Shown: positions 25,829 to 35,534, numbered from the stretch's first letter. The stretch is DNA of 64,000 nt from Bacillus sp. S/N-304-OC-R1 (GCF_019749375.1 NZ_JACWFE010000018.1:1-64000), one strand, 5' to 3'. The notes: generated by a model not told the origin, from the letters alone. A program made the numbers and translations.

Positions 25829-27340
25829 TCACCCTCCTATCCCAAGCATGATTGTTTCTAGTGTCGAAGTTAGCGGTTCGCTTAGTACACTTGGGTACAC
25901 ACCAATTAATACGATAATCCCTAGTAAAACTAATGCTGGAACCCATTCCGTACCGCGAAGATCGGTAACACCGGCAAATTCGCGATGGGCTTTTCCATAA
26001 GTAATGCCTAGAACTGCACGAAGCAGGTACACAGCAGTTAGAATAATGCCTAATGCCCCAACCGCTGCCAGGACTGGCATTTCTTTAAATAGACCTAAGA
26101 AGGACATAAATTCACTGACAAACCCGGACATTCCCGGCATACCTAGCGAAGCCATTGCACCTGCTAGCAGGAATCCGGCTGTAATTGGCATCCCCTTTGC
26201 CAAACCGCCAAGATTCTGAATAATGGAGGTGTCAAAACGCTCATAAAATACGCCAACAAGGAAGAATAGAAGAGCCGCAATTAAACCATGAGATACGACT
26301 TGGAAAATCGCTCCCTGAATTCCTGCCTCATTCATCGCGCCTAAACCGATTAATACAATTCCCATATGGGAAATCGATGAGTACGCCAGCACCATTTTGA
26401 AATCGGTTTGAATCAGTGCTAAGAAAGCACCGTATAGGAGATTCACAACACCTAGCACGGCAATTAATACAGCCAAGCTTTGGAATTGCTCTGGAAAAAT
26501 CCCCATTCCGAAACGGATAATCCCGTATGCACCTATTTTCAGCAAAATCCCTGCGTGAAGCATAACAACAGAAGGAGATGCCTGTACGTGAACTCTCACC
26601 ATCCAGCTGTGCAGAGGGAAGATCGGCAGCTTAACGCCAAATGCGATTAATAAAGCAATAAGCAAGCCCATTTTCGTTCCTTCTGAGAAAACAGCATGAT
26701 TCGGATCAGCCTTCAAAATAGCCATAAGTGCATCAATATTGGACGTACCTGTACGAGAGAACAGCACCATAATCACAATAAGCAGGACAGCAGATCCTAA
26801 ACCGTTATATATAAGGAAGCTAAACGCTGCTTTTTCTTTTTCAAAATAACCCCATTTCCCAATCAGGAAGAATGTCGGAATCAGCGTAATTTCGAAAAAG
26901 ATGAAGAATAATATCAAGTTTTCTGCAGCAAATACACCTAGCATACCTACTTCTAATAGAAGGAACAGCATGAAATAGCCTTTCCATTCCTTTTTAATAT
27001 ACATAGAAGCAATCGCTGCTAATGTAGATAGAATTGCTGTTAAAACAAGCATAATCAGTGAAAATCCATCGACTCCAAGTTCATAATCAATAGAGAACAA
27101 GTCTCCTAGACGGTTCGGGTCGCCAAATTGCACCCAGTGAGCTCTTTCACTTAAATCAGCAAGAGAGGCCCCTGCACGATATTGGAAAAAAGCCAACAGC
27201 GACAGAACCAGTGCTGGAAGAGTAGCTAAAAACCCGACTGTTTTAATCAAAGACTCATTTGTCTTCGGAATAAACGATAGGACCAATACACCAATTAAAG
27301 GGGAGAACACTAAGATTGATAAGAAATAAGCGATATTCAT
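25829..27340 (-). CDS. nuoM: NADH-quinone oxidoreductase subunit M
   Basis: A 503-residue antiporter-like complex I subunit with about 14 helices. The typical FGVKLPIFPLHSWMVRVHVQ (near residue 240) with its conserved Lys and His, and LIQTDFKMVLAYSSISHMGI in the second half, are present, as is the early VLFFIFFEITLIPTFFLIG with its Glu. The start overlaps the nuoL stop by 4 bases, so translation is coupled. Confidence 0.95.
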   Translation of the reverse strand: MNIAYFLSILVFSPLIGVLVLSFIPKTNESLIKTVGFLATLPALVLSLLAFFQYRAGASLADLSERAHWVQFGDPNRLGDLFSIDYELGVDGFSLIMLVLTAILSTLAAIASMYIKKEWKGYFMLFLLLEVGMLGVFAAENLILFFIFFEITLIPTFFLIGKWGYFEKEKAAFSFLIYNGLGSAVLLIVIMVLFSRTGTSNIDALMAILKADPNHAVFSEGTKMGLLIALLIAFGVKLPIFPLHSWMVRVHVQASPSVVMLHAGILLKIGAYGIIRFGMGIFPEQFQSLAVLIAVLGVVNLLYGAFLALIQTDFKMVLAYSSISHMGIVLIGLGAMNEAGIQGAIFQVVSHGLIAALLFFLVGVFYERFDTSIIQNLGGLAKGMPITAGFLLAGAMASLGMPGMSGFVSEFMSFLGLFKEMPVLAAVGALGIILTAVYLLRAVLGITYGKAHREFAGVTDLRGTEWVPALVLLGIIVLIGVYPSVLSEPLTSTLETIMLGIGG

Positions 27341-29196
27341 CTTAAATACCCCCCTGTCACTGCAAATACAACTACTAAAATGGCTAAACCTACAAAGGCG
27401 ACTGTTCCATATCTCTGTACCTGTCCATCCTGGAACTTAGAGCCTAATTTTCCTAGAGCAAATACAGTTCCGGAAACCCCTTTTACAATGCCTTCAACAA
27501 GGAAGATTTCGATGTAACGGAGGAATAGACTGAAGAATTTTGTCACCTTTAAGATTGTCAGCTCGTAAAATTCATCAATAAAATATTTGTTATATAAAAT
27601 CGAGTGCATCGTTTCAGCACCAAGCCAGTCGCGTGAAAGTAAACGCTTGCTGTAAATCATCCAAGCAAGGAAAATACCAAGCAGCGATACAACTGTTGCG
27701 ACAATCATAATCCATGCAGGACCTTCGATATGTCCGTGTCCAAGTGCTGGATTGCCATCTGTTAGCCAATCTCCAAGGAATGTTCCGAACCATGGCGTAT
27801 TAACATAACCTGCAACAACTGCCAGGACTCCTAGAATGACCATCGGGAGTGTCATCACACTTGGCGACTCCTTCACATGGCTCATATTGCTGCGGGATTC
27901 TCCCGAGAACACCATGAAGAACAGGCGGAACATATAGAATGCTGTAAAGAATGCTGCTACTACTGCCAGCCAGAACAATACAGTATTCCCATGAGCCCAA
28001 GCCGCAATTAATATTTCATCTTTACTGAAGAACCCTGAAAATAACGGTACCCCGCTAATTGCTAATGTTCCGATTAAGAACAGAGGTCCAGTGACGCGAA
28101 GCTTTTTCCACAGACCACCCATTTTTTCAATATCCTGTGTATGAACGGCATGAATAACACTTCCGGCAGCAAGGAAAAGCAATGCCTTAAAGAAAGCGTG
28201 CGTCATTAAATGGAATACACCAGCAACATAACCAGCAGATCCAAGCGCGAGCATCATATAGCCAAGCTGACTGACAGTGGAGTAAGCTAGTACTCTTTTA
28301 ATATCAGTTTGAACAAGGCCAATACTTGCTGCAAAAATTGCCGTTATGGCCCCGATTACAGCCACTGTCATTAGAGCTGTTTCACTAGCTGTGAATAACG
28401 GGAACAACGCCGCTACCAAATATACCCCTGCTGCAACCATTGTTGCGGCGTGGATTAAAGCAGAAACTGGCGTCGGCCCTTCCATTGCATCTGGAAGCCA
28501 CGTATGAAGCGGAAATTGACCTGATTTTCCGACAGCCCCAATAAAAATTAGTATTGCTGTTAATGTAATCATCGTTGGTGAAATCGCTCCAGCACCTACA
28601 GCTGCAAAGATTTCATCATATTCAAAGCTGCCCACTTGCCAGAATAAGAGAATCATTCCGATTAGAAGGCCCACATCCCCAATACGCGTCATAATGAACG
28701 CTTTCTTAGCTGCCTTCTTCGCTTCTTCTTTATAAAAGTAGAAACCGATTAATAGGAATGAGCCTAAACCGACAAGCTCCCAGAAAATATACGTTTGCAA
28801 TAGGTTCGGTGAAAGAACAAGCCCTAACATAGCAAAAGTAAATAATCCTAAATAGGCATAAAAAATATGGAATCTGTCATCCCCGTGCATATATCCCTTG
28901 GAATACGTGTGAACAAGGAAACTTACGAGTGAGACGATTACGAGCATTAACGCATTTAACTGGTTTACTTCAAAACCCGCTGTTAACTGAACATCCCCAA
29001 TTGTCAGCCAAACAGCTTCTGTCTTATGTGTGGGCTGAGTAAATCTTTCAAACAGCACCAGCACCGAATAGACAAGAGATGCAAGCGAGAGCAGAATTCC
29101 TATGTATGCACTCGCATCCTTAAGCCGTTTGCCGAAAAAGACTAGGAATAAGAACGATAGTAGCGGGAAAAGCGGTATGATCCATGCATTCTCCAT
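27337..29196 (-). CDS. nuoL: NADH-quinone oxidoreductase subunit L
   Basis: The distal antiporter-like subunit of complex I, 619 residues, with about 16 helices and the long lateral helix at the C-terminus. Conserved parts include LQTYIFWELVGLGSFLLIGF, GKSGQFPLHTWLPDAMEGPT near residue 230 and LVQTDIKRVLAYSTVSQLGY near residue 305. The best start is the ATG of MENAWIIPLFPLL. A GTG three codons upstream sits too close to the AAGGGG site. A 190-base gap with a perfect 8-bp hairpin separates it from nuoK, the only large gap in the operon. Confidence 0.95.
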   Translation of the reverse strand: MENAWIIPLFPLLSFLFLVFFGKRLKDASAYIGILLSLASLVYSVLVLFERFTQPTHKTEAVWLTIGDVQLTAGFEVNQLNALMLVIVSLVSFLVHTYSKGYMHGDDRFHIFYAYLGLFTFAMLGLVLSPNLLQTYIFWELVGLGSFLLIGFYFYKEEAKKAAKKAFIMTRIGDVGLLIGMILLFWQVGSFEYDEIFAAVGAGAISPTMITLTAILIFIGAVGKSGQFPLHTWLPDAMEGPTPVSALIHAATMVAAGVYLVAALFPLFTASETALMTVAVIGAITAIFAASIGLVQTDIKRVLAYSTVSQLGYMMLALGSAGYVAGVFHLMTHAFFKALLFLAAGSVIHAVHTQDIEKMGGLWKKLRVTGPLFLIGTLAISGVPLFSGFFSKDEILIAAWAHGNTVLFWLAVVAAFFTAFYMFRLFFMVFSGESRSNMSHVKESPSVMTLPMVILGVLAVVAGYVNTPWFGTFLGDWLTDGNPALGHGHIEGPAWIMIVATVVSLLGIFLAWMIYSKRLLSRDWLGAETMHSILYNKYFIDEFYELTILKVTKFFSLFLRYIEIFLVEGIVKGVSGTVFALGKLGSKFQDGQVQRYGTVAFVGLAILVVVFAVTGGYLR

Positions 29197-29219
29197 CAAT
29201 ATCACAATCCCCTTTTTTG

Positions 29220-29261
29220 AACACGCTGAATAGTTTTGTTCATCTTTCAGCCAAGCGTGTT
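29220..29261 (-). other. Hairpin in the nuoK-nuoL gap
   Basis: AACACGCT and AGCGTGTT pair perfectly over 8 bp with a 26-base loop, directly ahead of the nuoL ribosome site on the mRNA. It is followed by A, not T, so it is not a terminator of the operon. It could set an mRNA processing or protection point. Confidence 0.55.
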
Positions 29262-29392
29262 AGATTGAGGGCAAGTTATACTTGGGAGATTAGCGAAAAA
29301 ATTGTAACTTATTTCCTATAAAAATTCGCATTATTTCCCGGAAAAACATTTTACTAGCATAACGAGCAGCCTCTTTATTTTTCAAAGCATTT

Positions 29393-29707
29393 CTAGTGCT
29401 TCATTGTATTCATTTCATCAACATTAACCGTTTTTCGATTGCGGTAAAGAGCAATCAAGATCGCTAAGCCTACAGCCGCTTCAGCTGCAGCAACCGTCAT
29501 CGCGAATAAGGCAAAAATTTGACCTGTAATCGCTGGTGCTGCACCAAACTTACTGAACGCTACTAGGTTAATATTGACTGCATTGAGCATTAATTCAATA
29601 GATATTAAGACTATGACCGTATTTCTCTTCGTTAAGGCACCATATAAACCGATACAAAACAAAATTAAAGCCAAAGCCAGATAAGCTGAAATGGGAACTG
29701 AACTCAT
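29393..29707 (-). CDS. nuoK: NADH-quinone oxidoreductase subunit K
   Basis: A 104-residue complex I subunit with three helices. The two conserved Glu in the membrane are visible, one in [20 protein letters not shown] and one in [18 protein letters not shown]; they belong to the proton path near the quinone end. Its start overlaps nuoJ by 4 bases. Confidence 0.95.
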   Translation of the reverse strand: MSSVPISAYLALALILFCIGLYGALTKRNTVIVLISIELMLNAVNINLVAFSKFGAAPAITGQIFALFAMTVAAAEAAVGLAILIALYRNRKTVNVDEMNTMKH

Positions 29708-30225
29708 TCTTTTTCCGCTCCCTTCTCATCATCTTTCCTTGCCAGTACGATGGCACCGATCAGTGCTGCCAATAATAATACAGACGTTAGCTCAAATGGA
29801 ATAATATATTTCGAATAAAGCGCCACTCCGATTTGCTCTGTATTATTTTCGTGCAATGTATTCGGCAGCCCTCCGAAATCAAGATTATAAATGCCGATGT
29901 AGACGGTAAACGCAAAACCTAATACCCCTAAAAACAGCAGCACTTTACGAAGTGATCCTGTTTTCGGCTCACTGACATCATCATGACGGGTAAGCATGAT
30001 TCCAAATAACATGATGATTGTAATGGCTCCGGAGTATAGCAAAATTTGGGCTACTGCCAGAAATTCAGCAGATAGTAAAACAAAGATGCCCGCAATGCTA
30101 ATGAATGTAAAAACAAGCGCCACTACCATATGCACAACTTTGGTAAGGTTTAATAAAAGCACGCCGCCCATGACCGCTACAATGGCAAGTGCCATAAACG
30201 CAATAAATTCACCTGAAAACGTCAT
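29704..30225 (-). CDS. nuoJ: NADH-quinone oxidoreductase subunit J
   Basis: A 173-residue complex I subunit with five helices. The helix-3 segment [26 protein letters not shown] (pi-bulge region; described here in part) is conserved, with Glu and Tyr in place. The start overlaps nuoI and the end overlaps nuoK by 4 bases each. Confidence 0.94.
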   Translation of the reverse strand: MTFSGEFIAFMALAIVAVMGGVLLLNLTKVVHMVVALVFTFISIAGIFVLLSAEFLAVAQILLYSGAITIIMLFGIMLTRHDDVSEPKTGSLRKVLLFLGVLGFAFTVYIGIYNLDFGGLPNTLHENNTEQIGVALYSKYIIPFELTSVLLLAALIGAIVLARKDDEKGAEKE

Positions 30226-30641
30226 GCTTTATTCTCCTTCCGTATATTCTCATCATTTTCATCAAGCCATTCCAAGTTTTTGAACAATTCGTCCCGGCTG
30301 TACTCTGCCAATTCAAAGTTATTCGTCATAATAATGGCCTCTGTTGGACAAACCTCTGTGCACAAGTCACATAGAATACATATTTCAAAGTTAATATCAT
30401 ACGTATCAATAATTTTTCCTTTTTTCGCCGGATCCGGATGCTTTTTCCCTGTTAGCTGAATGCATTCAGTCGGACAGATGTTGGCACATTGATTACATAC
30501 GATACATTTTTCCGGATAGAACTTTTGTATGCCGCGAAACCGGTCTGGCAGCGGAAGCGGTTCATTCGGATAATCATATGTAACCTTTTTGCGTGTTAAG
30601 TTTTTTAGGGTATATGATAAACCTTTCGCTAATCCAAGCAT
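30222..30641 (-). CDS. nuoI: NADH-quinone oxidoreductase subunit I
   Basis: The ferredoxin-like subunit that carries clusters N6a and N6b and passes electrons to NuoB. The 139 residues contain two 4Fe-4S motifs, CIVCNQCANICP (near 48-59) and CILCDLCTEVCP (near 87-98). With NuoE/F/G absent from this operon, this is the most exposed iron-sulfur subunit and would be the entry point for electrons from an unknown donor. It lies 38 bases after nuoH. Confidence 0.95.
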   Translation of the reverse strand: MLGLAKGLSYTLKNLTRKKVTYDYPNEPLPLPDRFRGIQKFYPEKCIVCNQCANICPTECIQLTGKKHPDPAKKGKIIDTYDINFEICILCDLCTEVCPTEAIIMTNNFELAEYSRDELFKNLEWLDENDENIRKENKA

Positions 30642-30679
30642 GTTATTTCACCCCTTGATTTTTAGAAGTGTAAGGCTTT

Positions 30680-31687
30680 TTAAAATAGGTGGAGCAATTC
30701 CTTTAATAATGCGGTTAAGAAAATATTTGCTAATGCAACTGGCAATAGTACCTTCCAGCCAAATTCCATTAATTGGTCAGCACGCACACGCGGGAATGTC
30801 GAACGGAACCACGCTAATACGAAGACAACTAGTGTGAATTTAAGCGCAAACCATACAGCTCCTGGAATGAATCCTAAGAACGGAAGCGGCAGCCATCCGC
30901 CTAAGAACAAAACCGTTGTCAATGCAGCCATTGCAAAGAAATAGACATATTCAGCAAGCATGAAGAATGCCCAGCGGAAACCGGAGTATTCAACATGGAA
31001 ACCGGCAATCAGCTCAGATTCTGCTTCTGGCAAGTCAAACGGCACACGGTTTAATTCAGCAACAGATGCGATGAAAAACACGATAAACGCAATTGGCTGC
31101 CAAACGATAAACCAGCCATTTCTTTGAGCCTCAACGATATCATTTAAATTTAAGCTGCCTGATAAAAGAATAACCCCAACAACAGACATTACAAGCGGGA
31201 TTTCATAAGAAATCATCTGTGCTGCTGCACGCATTCCCCCAAGCAGGGCATATTTATTGTTTGATGCCCAAGCTCCTGTTACAATTCCTACTGTAGTAAT
31301 TCCGGATACTGCGATATAGTAAAGCAACCCTACTCCAATATCAGCAAATTGAAATTTGTCTGTAAAAGGAATCGTTGCTAAAACCATGAATGCTGGTGCA
31401 AACGCAATGACAGGAGCAAGGATAAATAACGGTCTGTCTGCAAGCTTCGGGATCGTATCCTCTTTTAATAGAAGCTTTAGAACGTCAGCAACAGTCTGCA
31501 GCAGTCCCCATTTTCCACCAACTTGATTCGGACCCATCCGTCCCTGCATAAATCCCATTACTTTACGTTCTGCTAAAATTGCATACGTAACAAACCCTAA
31601 AACGACTAATAGTAAAACGACGGCCAGTAAGAAGAAAATACCGAAATTTAATAATCCGGGACTAGAGTGCAATAGTTCTTCTATCAT
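30680..31687 (-). CDS. nuoH: NADH-quinone oxidoreductase subunit H
   Basis: A 335-residue membrane subunit with eight helices that forms the quinone entry channel with NuoB/NuoD. Conserved are ERKVMGFMQGRMGPNQVGG near residue 40 and the loop FDLPEAESELIAGFHVEYSG near residue 218 with its cluster of acids. The start codon overlaps the nuoD stop by one base. Confidence 0.96.
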   Translation of the reverse strand: MIEELLHSSPGLLNFGIFFLLAVVLLLVVLGFVTYAILAERKVMGFMQGRMGPNQVGGKWGLLQTVADVLKLLLKEDTIPKLADRPLFILAPVIAFAPAFMVLATIPFTDKFQFADIGVGLLYYIAVSGITTVGIVTGAWASNNKYALLGGMRAAAQMISYEIPLVMSVVGVILLSGSLNLNDIVEAQRNGWFIVWQPIAFIVFFIASVAELNRVPFDLPEAESELIAGFHVEYSGFRWAFFMLAEYVYFFAMAALTTVLFLGGWLPLPFLGFIPGAVWFALKFTLVVFVLAWFRSTFPRVRADQLMEFGWKVLLPVALANIFLTALLKELLHLF

Positions 31688-32787
31688 TAACCGTCCACCT
31701 CCCCGAGGACAATATCAATTCCTCCTAAAATCGCAATCATGTTTGCCATGTTTTCGCCTTCAAGCAGCTTAGGGAGAATTTGCAGATTATAGAAGGACGG
31801 TCTTCTGAACTTTAAGCGATACGGCTCTTTTTTCCCGTCACTGTAAATATAGCAGCCAATTTCTCCACGTGGAGATTCGATTCTGACAAATGCTTCTCCT
31901 TTTGGAGCCTTAATAATTTTAGGAACCTTGGCCATGATTTCTCCCTCTGCCGGGAATTGTTCACACGCCTGTTCAAGTATTTTCAGAGATTCTTCGATTT
32001 CTGCCAATCTGACATGATAGCGTGCCCATGCATCCCCTTCTTCACGGGTCACAACATTAAAGTCAAAACGATCATAAATTGAATAAGGCTCATCCTTGCG
32101 CAGATCCCATTTCACTCCCGTACAGCGCAGGGTTGGACCGCTTAATGAGTAATGAATGGCATCTTCCTTCGTATAAGCTCCTACTCCTTTTACACGGTTT
32201 ATAAAAATTTCATTTCCCGTCACAAGCTGATGGTAGCCGACGAGCTGTTCACGCATGTAAGGAATGAATTCTTTTACCTTTTCAATCCAGCCTTCTGGTG
32301 CATCCCATTTCACTCCGCCTACACGCATATAGTTGAAGGTCAAACGCGCTCCAGAAAGCTCATTCAGCATATTGATAATCATTTCCCGTTCACGGAAAGC
32401 ATAGAGGAAAGGACTTGTTGCTCCAAGGTCTAGTAAAAATGTACCCCATGAAACTAGGTGACTTGCAACTCTTCCAAGCTCCATCGCCATAACACGCAAA
32501 TATTCGGCTCTCTCTGGAACCTCGATGCCCATCATCGTTTCAACAGCATGACAGATCACATAGTTATTCGTCATAGCAGACAAATAATCCATCCTGTCTG
32601 TATAAGGAATGATTTGTGTGTATTGGAGATCTTCAGCCAGCTTTTCCGTTCCGCGATGCAAATAACCGATGACTGGCTTCGCTTCTTTAATGATTTCCCC
32701 ATCTATTTTGACGACGAGACGAAATACACCGTGCGTACTAGGATGCTGAGGTCCAACATTTAAGAGCATTTCTTCAGTACGTATCAC
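31687..32787 (-). CDS. nuoD: NADH-quinone oxidoreductase subunit D
   Basis: The 49-kDa-type hydrogenase-like subunit that lines the quinone site. The 366 residues are typical for a stand-alone NuoD. The N-terminal NVGPQHPSTHGVFRLVVKI carries the quinone-binding His pair region, and YTDRMDYLSAMTNNYVICHA and ESPRGEIGCYIYSDG are conserved. It directly follows nuoC with a 3-base gap. Confidence 0.96.
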   Translation of the reverse strand: MIRTEEMLLNVGPQHPSTHGVFRLVVKIDGEIIKEAKPVIGYLHRGTEKLAEDLQYTQIIPYTDRMDYLSAMTNNYVICHAVETMMGIEVPERAEYLRVMAMELGRVASHLVSWGTFLLDLGATSPFLYAFREREMIINMLNELSGARLTFNYMRVGGVKWDAPEGWIEKVKEFIPYMREQLVGYHQLVTGNEIFINRVKGVGAYTKEDAIHYSLSGPTLRCTGVKWDLRKDEPYSIYDRFDFNVVTREEGDAWARYHVRLAEIEESLKILEQACEQFPAEGEIMAKVPKIIKAPKGEAFVRIESPRGEIGCYIYSDGKKEPYRLKFRRPSFYNLQILPKLLEGENMANMIAILGGIDIVLGEVDG

Positions 32788-32790
32788 TGG

Positions 32791-34176
32791 TTACACCTCC
32801 ACATCATACGGTTCATAGTCTTTTCTTAACGGATGGCCAATCCAATCCTCTCCAAGGAGAATCCGATGCAGATTCGGGTGACCTGTGAATGTAATGCCCA
32901 ATAAATCATAGGTTTCGCACTCTGGCCAATTGGCTCCTGCCCATAAAGGCACAAGCGATTCGATGGTTGGTTCATCACGATCAATTTTTACTTTTAACGC
33001 AACAGACTGCCGGTTTTTATACGAGAATAAATGAACATATACTTCCATATGTGTTTCGAAATCTGTTCCATGGGTTTCTGATAAGTAATCAAACCCGAGC
33101 TGTTCATTATATTTCAAGAATTCTGCCAGTTTGAAGTAGGACTCTTTCTTCGCCACTAAAGTAGGAACATCTTTAGATAAACTATTGATATAGTAATCTT
33201 CCAGCACATCTTGTCCGAGATGCTCTCCAATTACTTTTACATACTTATCGAGATATGGCTGGTTTGGTGATGGTTTCGTTTCCTCGGCTGGTTCTGCGGC
33301 GGCTTTCCCACCTGCCTTAGCTTTCGCGGCTGCAGCAGCGGCGGCTTTTGCTTTTGCGGCAGCAATGGCCTTTGCCTTTTCGTCATCACCAGCTCCACCA
33401 CCTGCTTTCGCATTGGCAGCAGCTTTTGCCTTTGCAGCTGCAGCAGCCTTTGCTTTTGCTGCGGCAATGGCTTTCGCCTTTTCATCATCACCAGCATCTG
33501 CTTCTCCCGATTGTTTTGCTAGTGCAGCAGCTTTCGCTTTTGCAGCTGCTGCGGCCTTTGCTTTTGCTGCGGCAATGGCTTTCGCCTTTTCATCATCACC
33601 AGCATCTGCTTCTCCTGATTGCTTTGCTAGGGCAGCGGCTTTCGCTTTTGCGGCGGCTGCGGCCTTTGCCTTCGCAGCAGCGGCAGCTTTTTGTTTTGCT
33701 ATATCAAGGTCTTCGGCTGGCGGCTCCACTTCCGCTTCGCCTGATTCCTTGGCTTTCATCTTTGCAAGTGCAGCAGCCTTTGCTTTCGCTGCGGCAGCGG
33801 CTTTTTGTTTTGCTATATCAAGGTCTTCAGCTGGAGTCTCTTCCTTCGGTTCACCTTGCTCTTTTGCTTTCATCTTCGCAAGTGCAGCAGCCTTTGCTTT
33901 CGCTGCGGCAGCGGCTTTTTGTTTTGCTATATCAAGGTCTTCAACTGGAGTCTCTTCCTTCGGTTCACCTTGCTCTTTTGCTTTCATCTTCGCAAGTGCA
34001 GCAGCCTTTGCTTTCGCTGCGGCAGCGGCTTTTTGTTTTGCTATATCAAGGTCTTCGGCTGGAGTGTCTTCCTTCGCTCCACCTTGCTCTTTTGCTTTCA
34101 TTTTTGCGAGTGCAGCAGCTTTTGCCTTTGCGGCAGCCTCCTTTTTTAACTGTTCCAGATCTTTTTCCCCGCTCAT
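32791..34176 (-). CDS. nuoC: NADH-quinone oxidoreductase subunit C with a 300-residue Lys/Ala repeat extension
   Basis: The NuoC (30-kDa) domain occupies about residues 301-461 and includes WPECETYDLLGITFTGHPNL and GEDWIGHPLRKDYEPY, so the normal function beside NuoB/NuoD is intact. Residues 1-300 are a low-complexity extension, about twice the size of the domain itself. It has three to four repeats of about 37 residues (LAKMKAKEQGEPKEE, then TPAEDLDIAKQKAAAAAKAK), two of about 37 (LAKQSGEADAGDDEKAKAIA and AAKAKA runs) and a final Ala/Lys tract with Gly. DNA copies are nearly identical, which points to recent expansion. The extension should be helical, strongly basic and on the cytosolic side. 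I read one uninterrupted frame from MSGEKDLEQ. Confidence 0.93.
   Translation of the reverse strand: MSGEKDLEQLKKEAAAKAKAAALAKMKAKEQGGAKEDTPAEDLDIAKQKAAAAAKAKAAALAKMKAKEQGEPKEETPVEDLDIAKQKAAAAAKAKAAALAKMKAKEQGEPKEETPAEDLDIAKQKAAAAAKAKAAALAKMKAKESGEAEVEPPAEDLDIAKQKAAAAAKAKAAAAAKAKAAALAKQSGEADAGDDEKAKAIAAAKAKAAAAAKAKAAALAKQSGEADAGDDEKAKAIAAAKAKAAAAAKAKAAANAKAGGGAGDDEKAKAIAAAKAKAAAAAAAKAKAGGKAAAEPAEETKPSPNQPYLDKYVKVIGEHLGQDVLEDYYINSLSKDVPTLVAKKESYFKLAEFLKYNEQLGFDYLSETHGTDFETHMEVYVHLFSYKNRQSVALKVKIDRDEPTIESLVPLWAGANWPECETYDLLGITFTGHPNLHRILLGEDWIGHPLRKDYEPYDVEV
33365..34150 (-). repeat. Tandem DNA repeats inside nuoC
   Basis: Units of about 111 bases that encode AKMKAKEQGEPKEE-type segments recur around 33720-34090, with near-identical stretches such as TTTTGTTTTGCTATATCAAG at 33690, 33801, 33918 and 34029. 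A second set around 33470-33640 shares TTTTCATCATCACCAGCATC. Base identity is well above what the protein requires. Confidence 0.85.
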
Positions 34177-34179
34177 CGG

Positions 34180-34692
34180 TTACATCACCTTCTTCCCAGT
34201 TTTAGCCTCATAGCGGATTTTTTCCTTTAATTTATTAATTCCATATATTAATGCAGCCGGATTCGGGGGACATCCCGGTATGTACACATCCACAGGAACG
34301 ATTTGGTCAACGCCTTTAACAACCGAATAAGATTTTACATATGGCCCCCCTGCAGTAGCACAAGATCCCATCGCAATCACCCATTTAGGTTCTGGCATTT
34401 GATCATAAAGGCGGCGAACGATTGGTGCCATCTTTTTCGTAACTGTCCCTGATACAATCATGACATCAGATTGGCGAGGGGATGTCCGGAAAAACGAGCC
34501 AAAACGGTCTAAATCGTAGTGAGCTCCGCCGACGCCCATCATTTCAATGGCACAACAAGCAAGCCCGAAGGTCATTGGCCATAATGAGTTACTCCGTGCC
34601 CAAGCTTTTATTTGTTCTAAAGTTGCCATAAAGACATTACGCTGCAACTCTTCCATCTCTTCAGGTGATATATTTTCCAATTTTAAGTCCAT
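34180..34692 (-). CDS. nuoB: NADH-quinone oxidoreductase subunit B
   Basis: The 20-kDa-type subunit that holds cluster N2, the last electron carrier before quinone. The 170 residues carry the tandem cysteines [12 protein letters not shown], then [11 protein letters not shown] and [15 protein letters not shown], the four ligands of N2. The start at ATG 34692 has GAAGGTG ahead and overlaps the nuoA end by 10 bases. A longer frame reading to 34743 lies within nuoA and is not family-like. Confidence 0.96.
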   Translation of the reverse strand: MDLKLENISPEEMEELQRNVFMATLEQIKAWARSNSLWPMTFGLACCAIEMMGVGGAHYDLDRFGSFFRTSPRQSDVMIVSGTVTKKMAPIVRRLYDQMPEPKWVIAMGSCATAGGPYVKSYSVVKGVDQIVPVDVYIPGCPPNPAALIYGINKLKEKIRYEAKTGKKVM

Positions 34693-35057
34693 TTCAACAC
34701 CTTCTTCTTCCATGCATAAATAAGACCGATTACAAGCATACATACAAAAATCAGCATTTCTATTAATGCAAAGATTCCGAGTTTTTCATAAGCAACAGCC
34801 CATGGATATAAAAACACAGTTTCCACATCAAAAATAACAAACATCAGTGCAAAAATATAATAGCGGATGTTAAACTGCACCATGGAATCATGGAATGGCT
34901 CAATCCCGCTCTCGTACGTAGTATACTTTGCCTCATACGGCTTATATGGCCGAAGTAGCTTCCCCAAGAACAAAGCAACCACAGGTAACAAAATTCCCAG
35001 ACATAGGAACACAAACACAATCAAATAGTTATTTTGATATAAATTTAGCATCTCCAT
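34683..35057 (-). CDS. nuoA: NADH-quinone oxidoreductase subunit A
   Basis: A 124-residue complex I membrane subunit with three helices and the conserved loop [20 protein letters not shown] (about 49-68), followed by [23 protein letters not shown] start at the ATG after GGAGGGG. The frame is open 56 codons further upstream but lacks a ribosome site, and those codons do not resemble NuoA. It is the first gene of nuoA-B-C-D-H-I-J-K-L-M-N. The operon promoter should be in the 520 bases upstream, where I see no clear consensus boxes. Confidence 0.95.
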   Translation of the reverse strand: MEMLNLYQNNYLIVFVFLCLGILLPVVALFLGKLLRPYKPYEAKYTTYESGIEPFHDSMVQFNIRYYIFALMFVIFDVETVFLYPWAVAYEKLGIFALIEMLIFVCMLVIGLIYAWKKKVLKWT

Positions 35058-35285
35058 GTCTATCCCCTCCAATTTTATGAATTTTCTATACCCAGTTGTA
35101 ACCGTAACCATTATAGCATTGTTACCAATTTGTGTCGATAAACCCAATAATTTTACTGGAAATTCTCTTGGGTTCAAAATAGGCATTATGCAGCCTTGGG
35201 CATCTCCTGAATTTATCTTCCTCAAGCAACATCAAAATGCCTCAAATGCGAAATATAATGTAGGACTATAGGAGAGAAATTTACA

Positions 35286-35468
35286 ATGAGCAGCTCAAGA
35301 ATTTGGAAATCCCCACACACACATTTGGAAAACGGAATGGAAGGAGTACCATATTTAACTATAAAACTCCTCCACGAATCACGGCACCCCAAAATTCTCT
35401 TTAGAAGTTACAATCCAGTGAACTCATTGATTACCATTTTCATTGAATCTCACATCATTCCTTCTTAA
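35286..35468 (+). CDS. Doubtful 60-codon frame upstream of nuoA
   Basis: A frame with ATG preceded at good distance by AGGAGAG, encoding 60 residues (start MSSSRIWKSPHTHLENGMEG, end IFIESHIIPS). The composition is odd, with many His, Ser and Pro, and there is no recognised domain or membrane helix. It points away from nuoA in the gap before the AlkD-like gene. The ribosome site is the only support. Confidence 0.2.
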   Translation: MSSSRIWKSPHTHLENGMEGVPYLTIKLLHESRHPKILFRSYNPVNSLITIFIESHIIPS

Positions 35469-35534
35469 AATCGATTTCAACCTAATACTACATTTATTAA
35501 TAAAATCTCTAAAAAATGCCCAAGCGTTTAAAAA

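Noticed and set aside
33348..34213. Two long plus-strand frames (282 and 285 codons) of Ala/Phe/Ser or Leu/Gln/Arg repeats
   Set aside because: They are exact antisense readings of the Lys/Ala repeats in nuoC. Composition is forced by the repeat, and there is no ribosome site.
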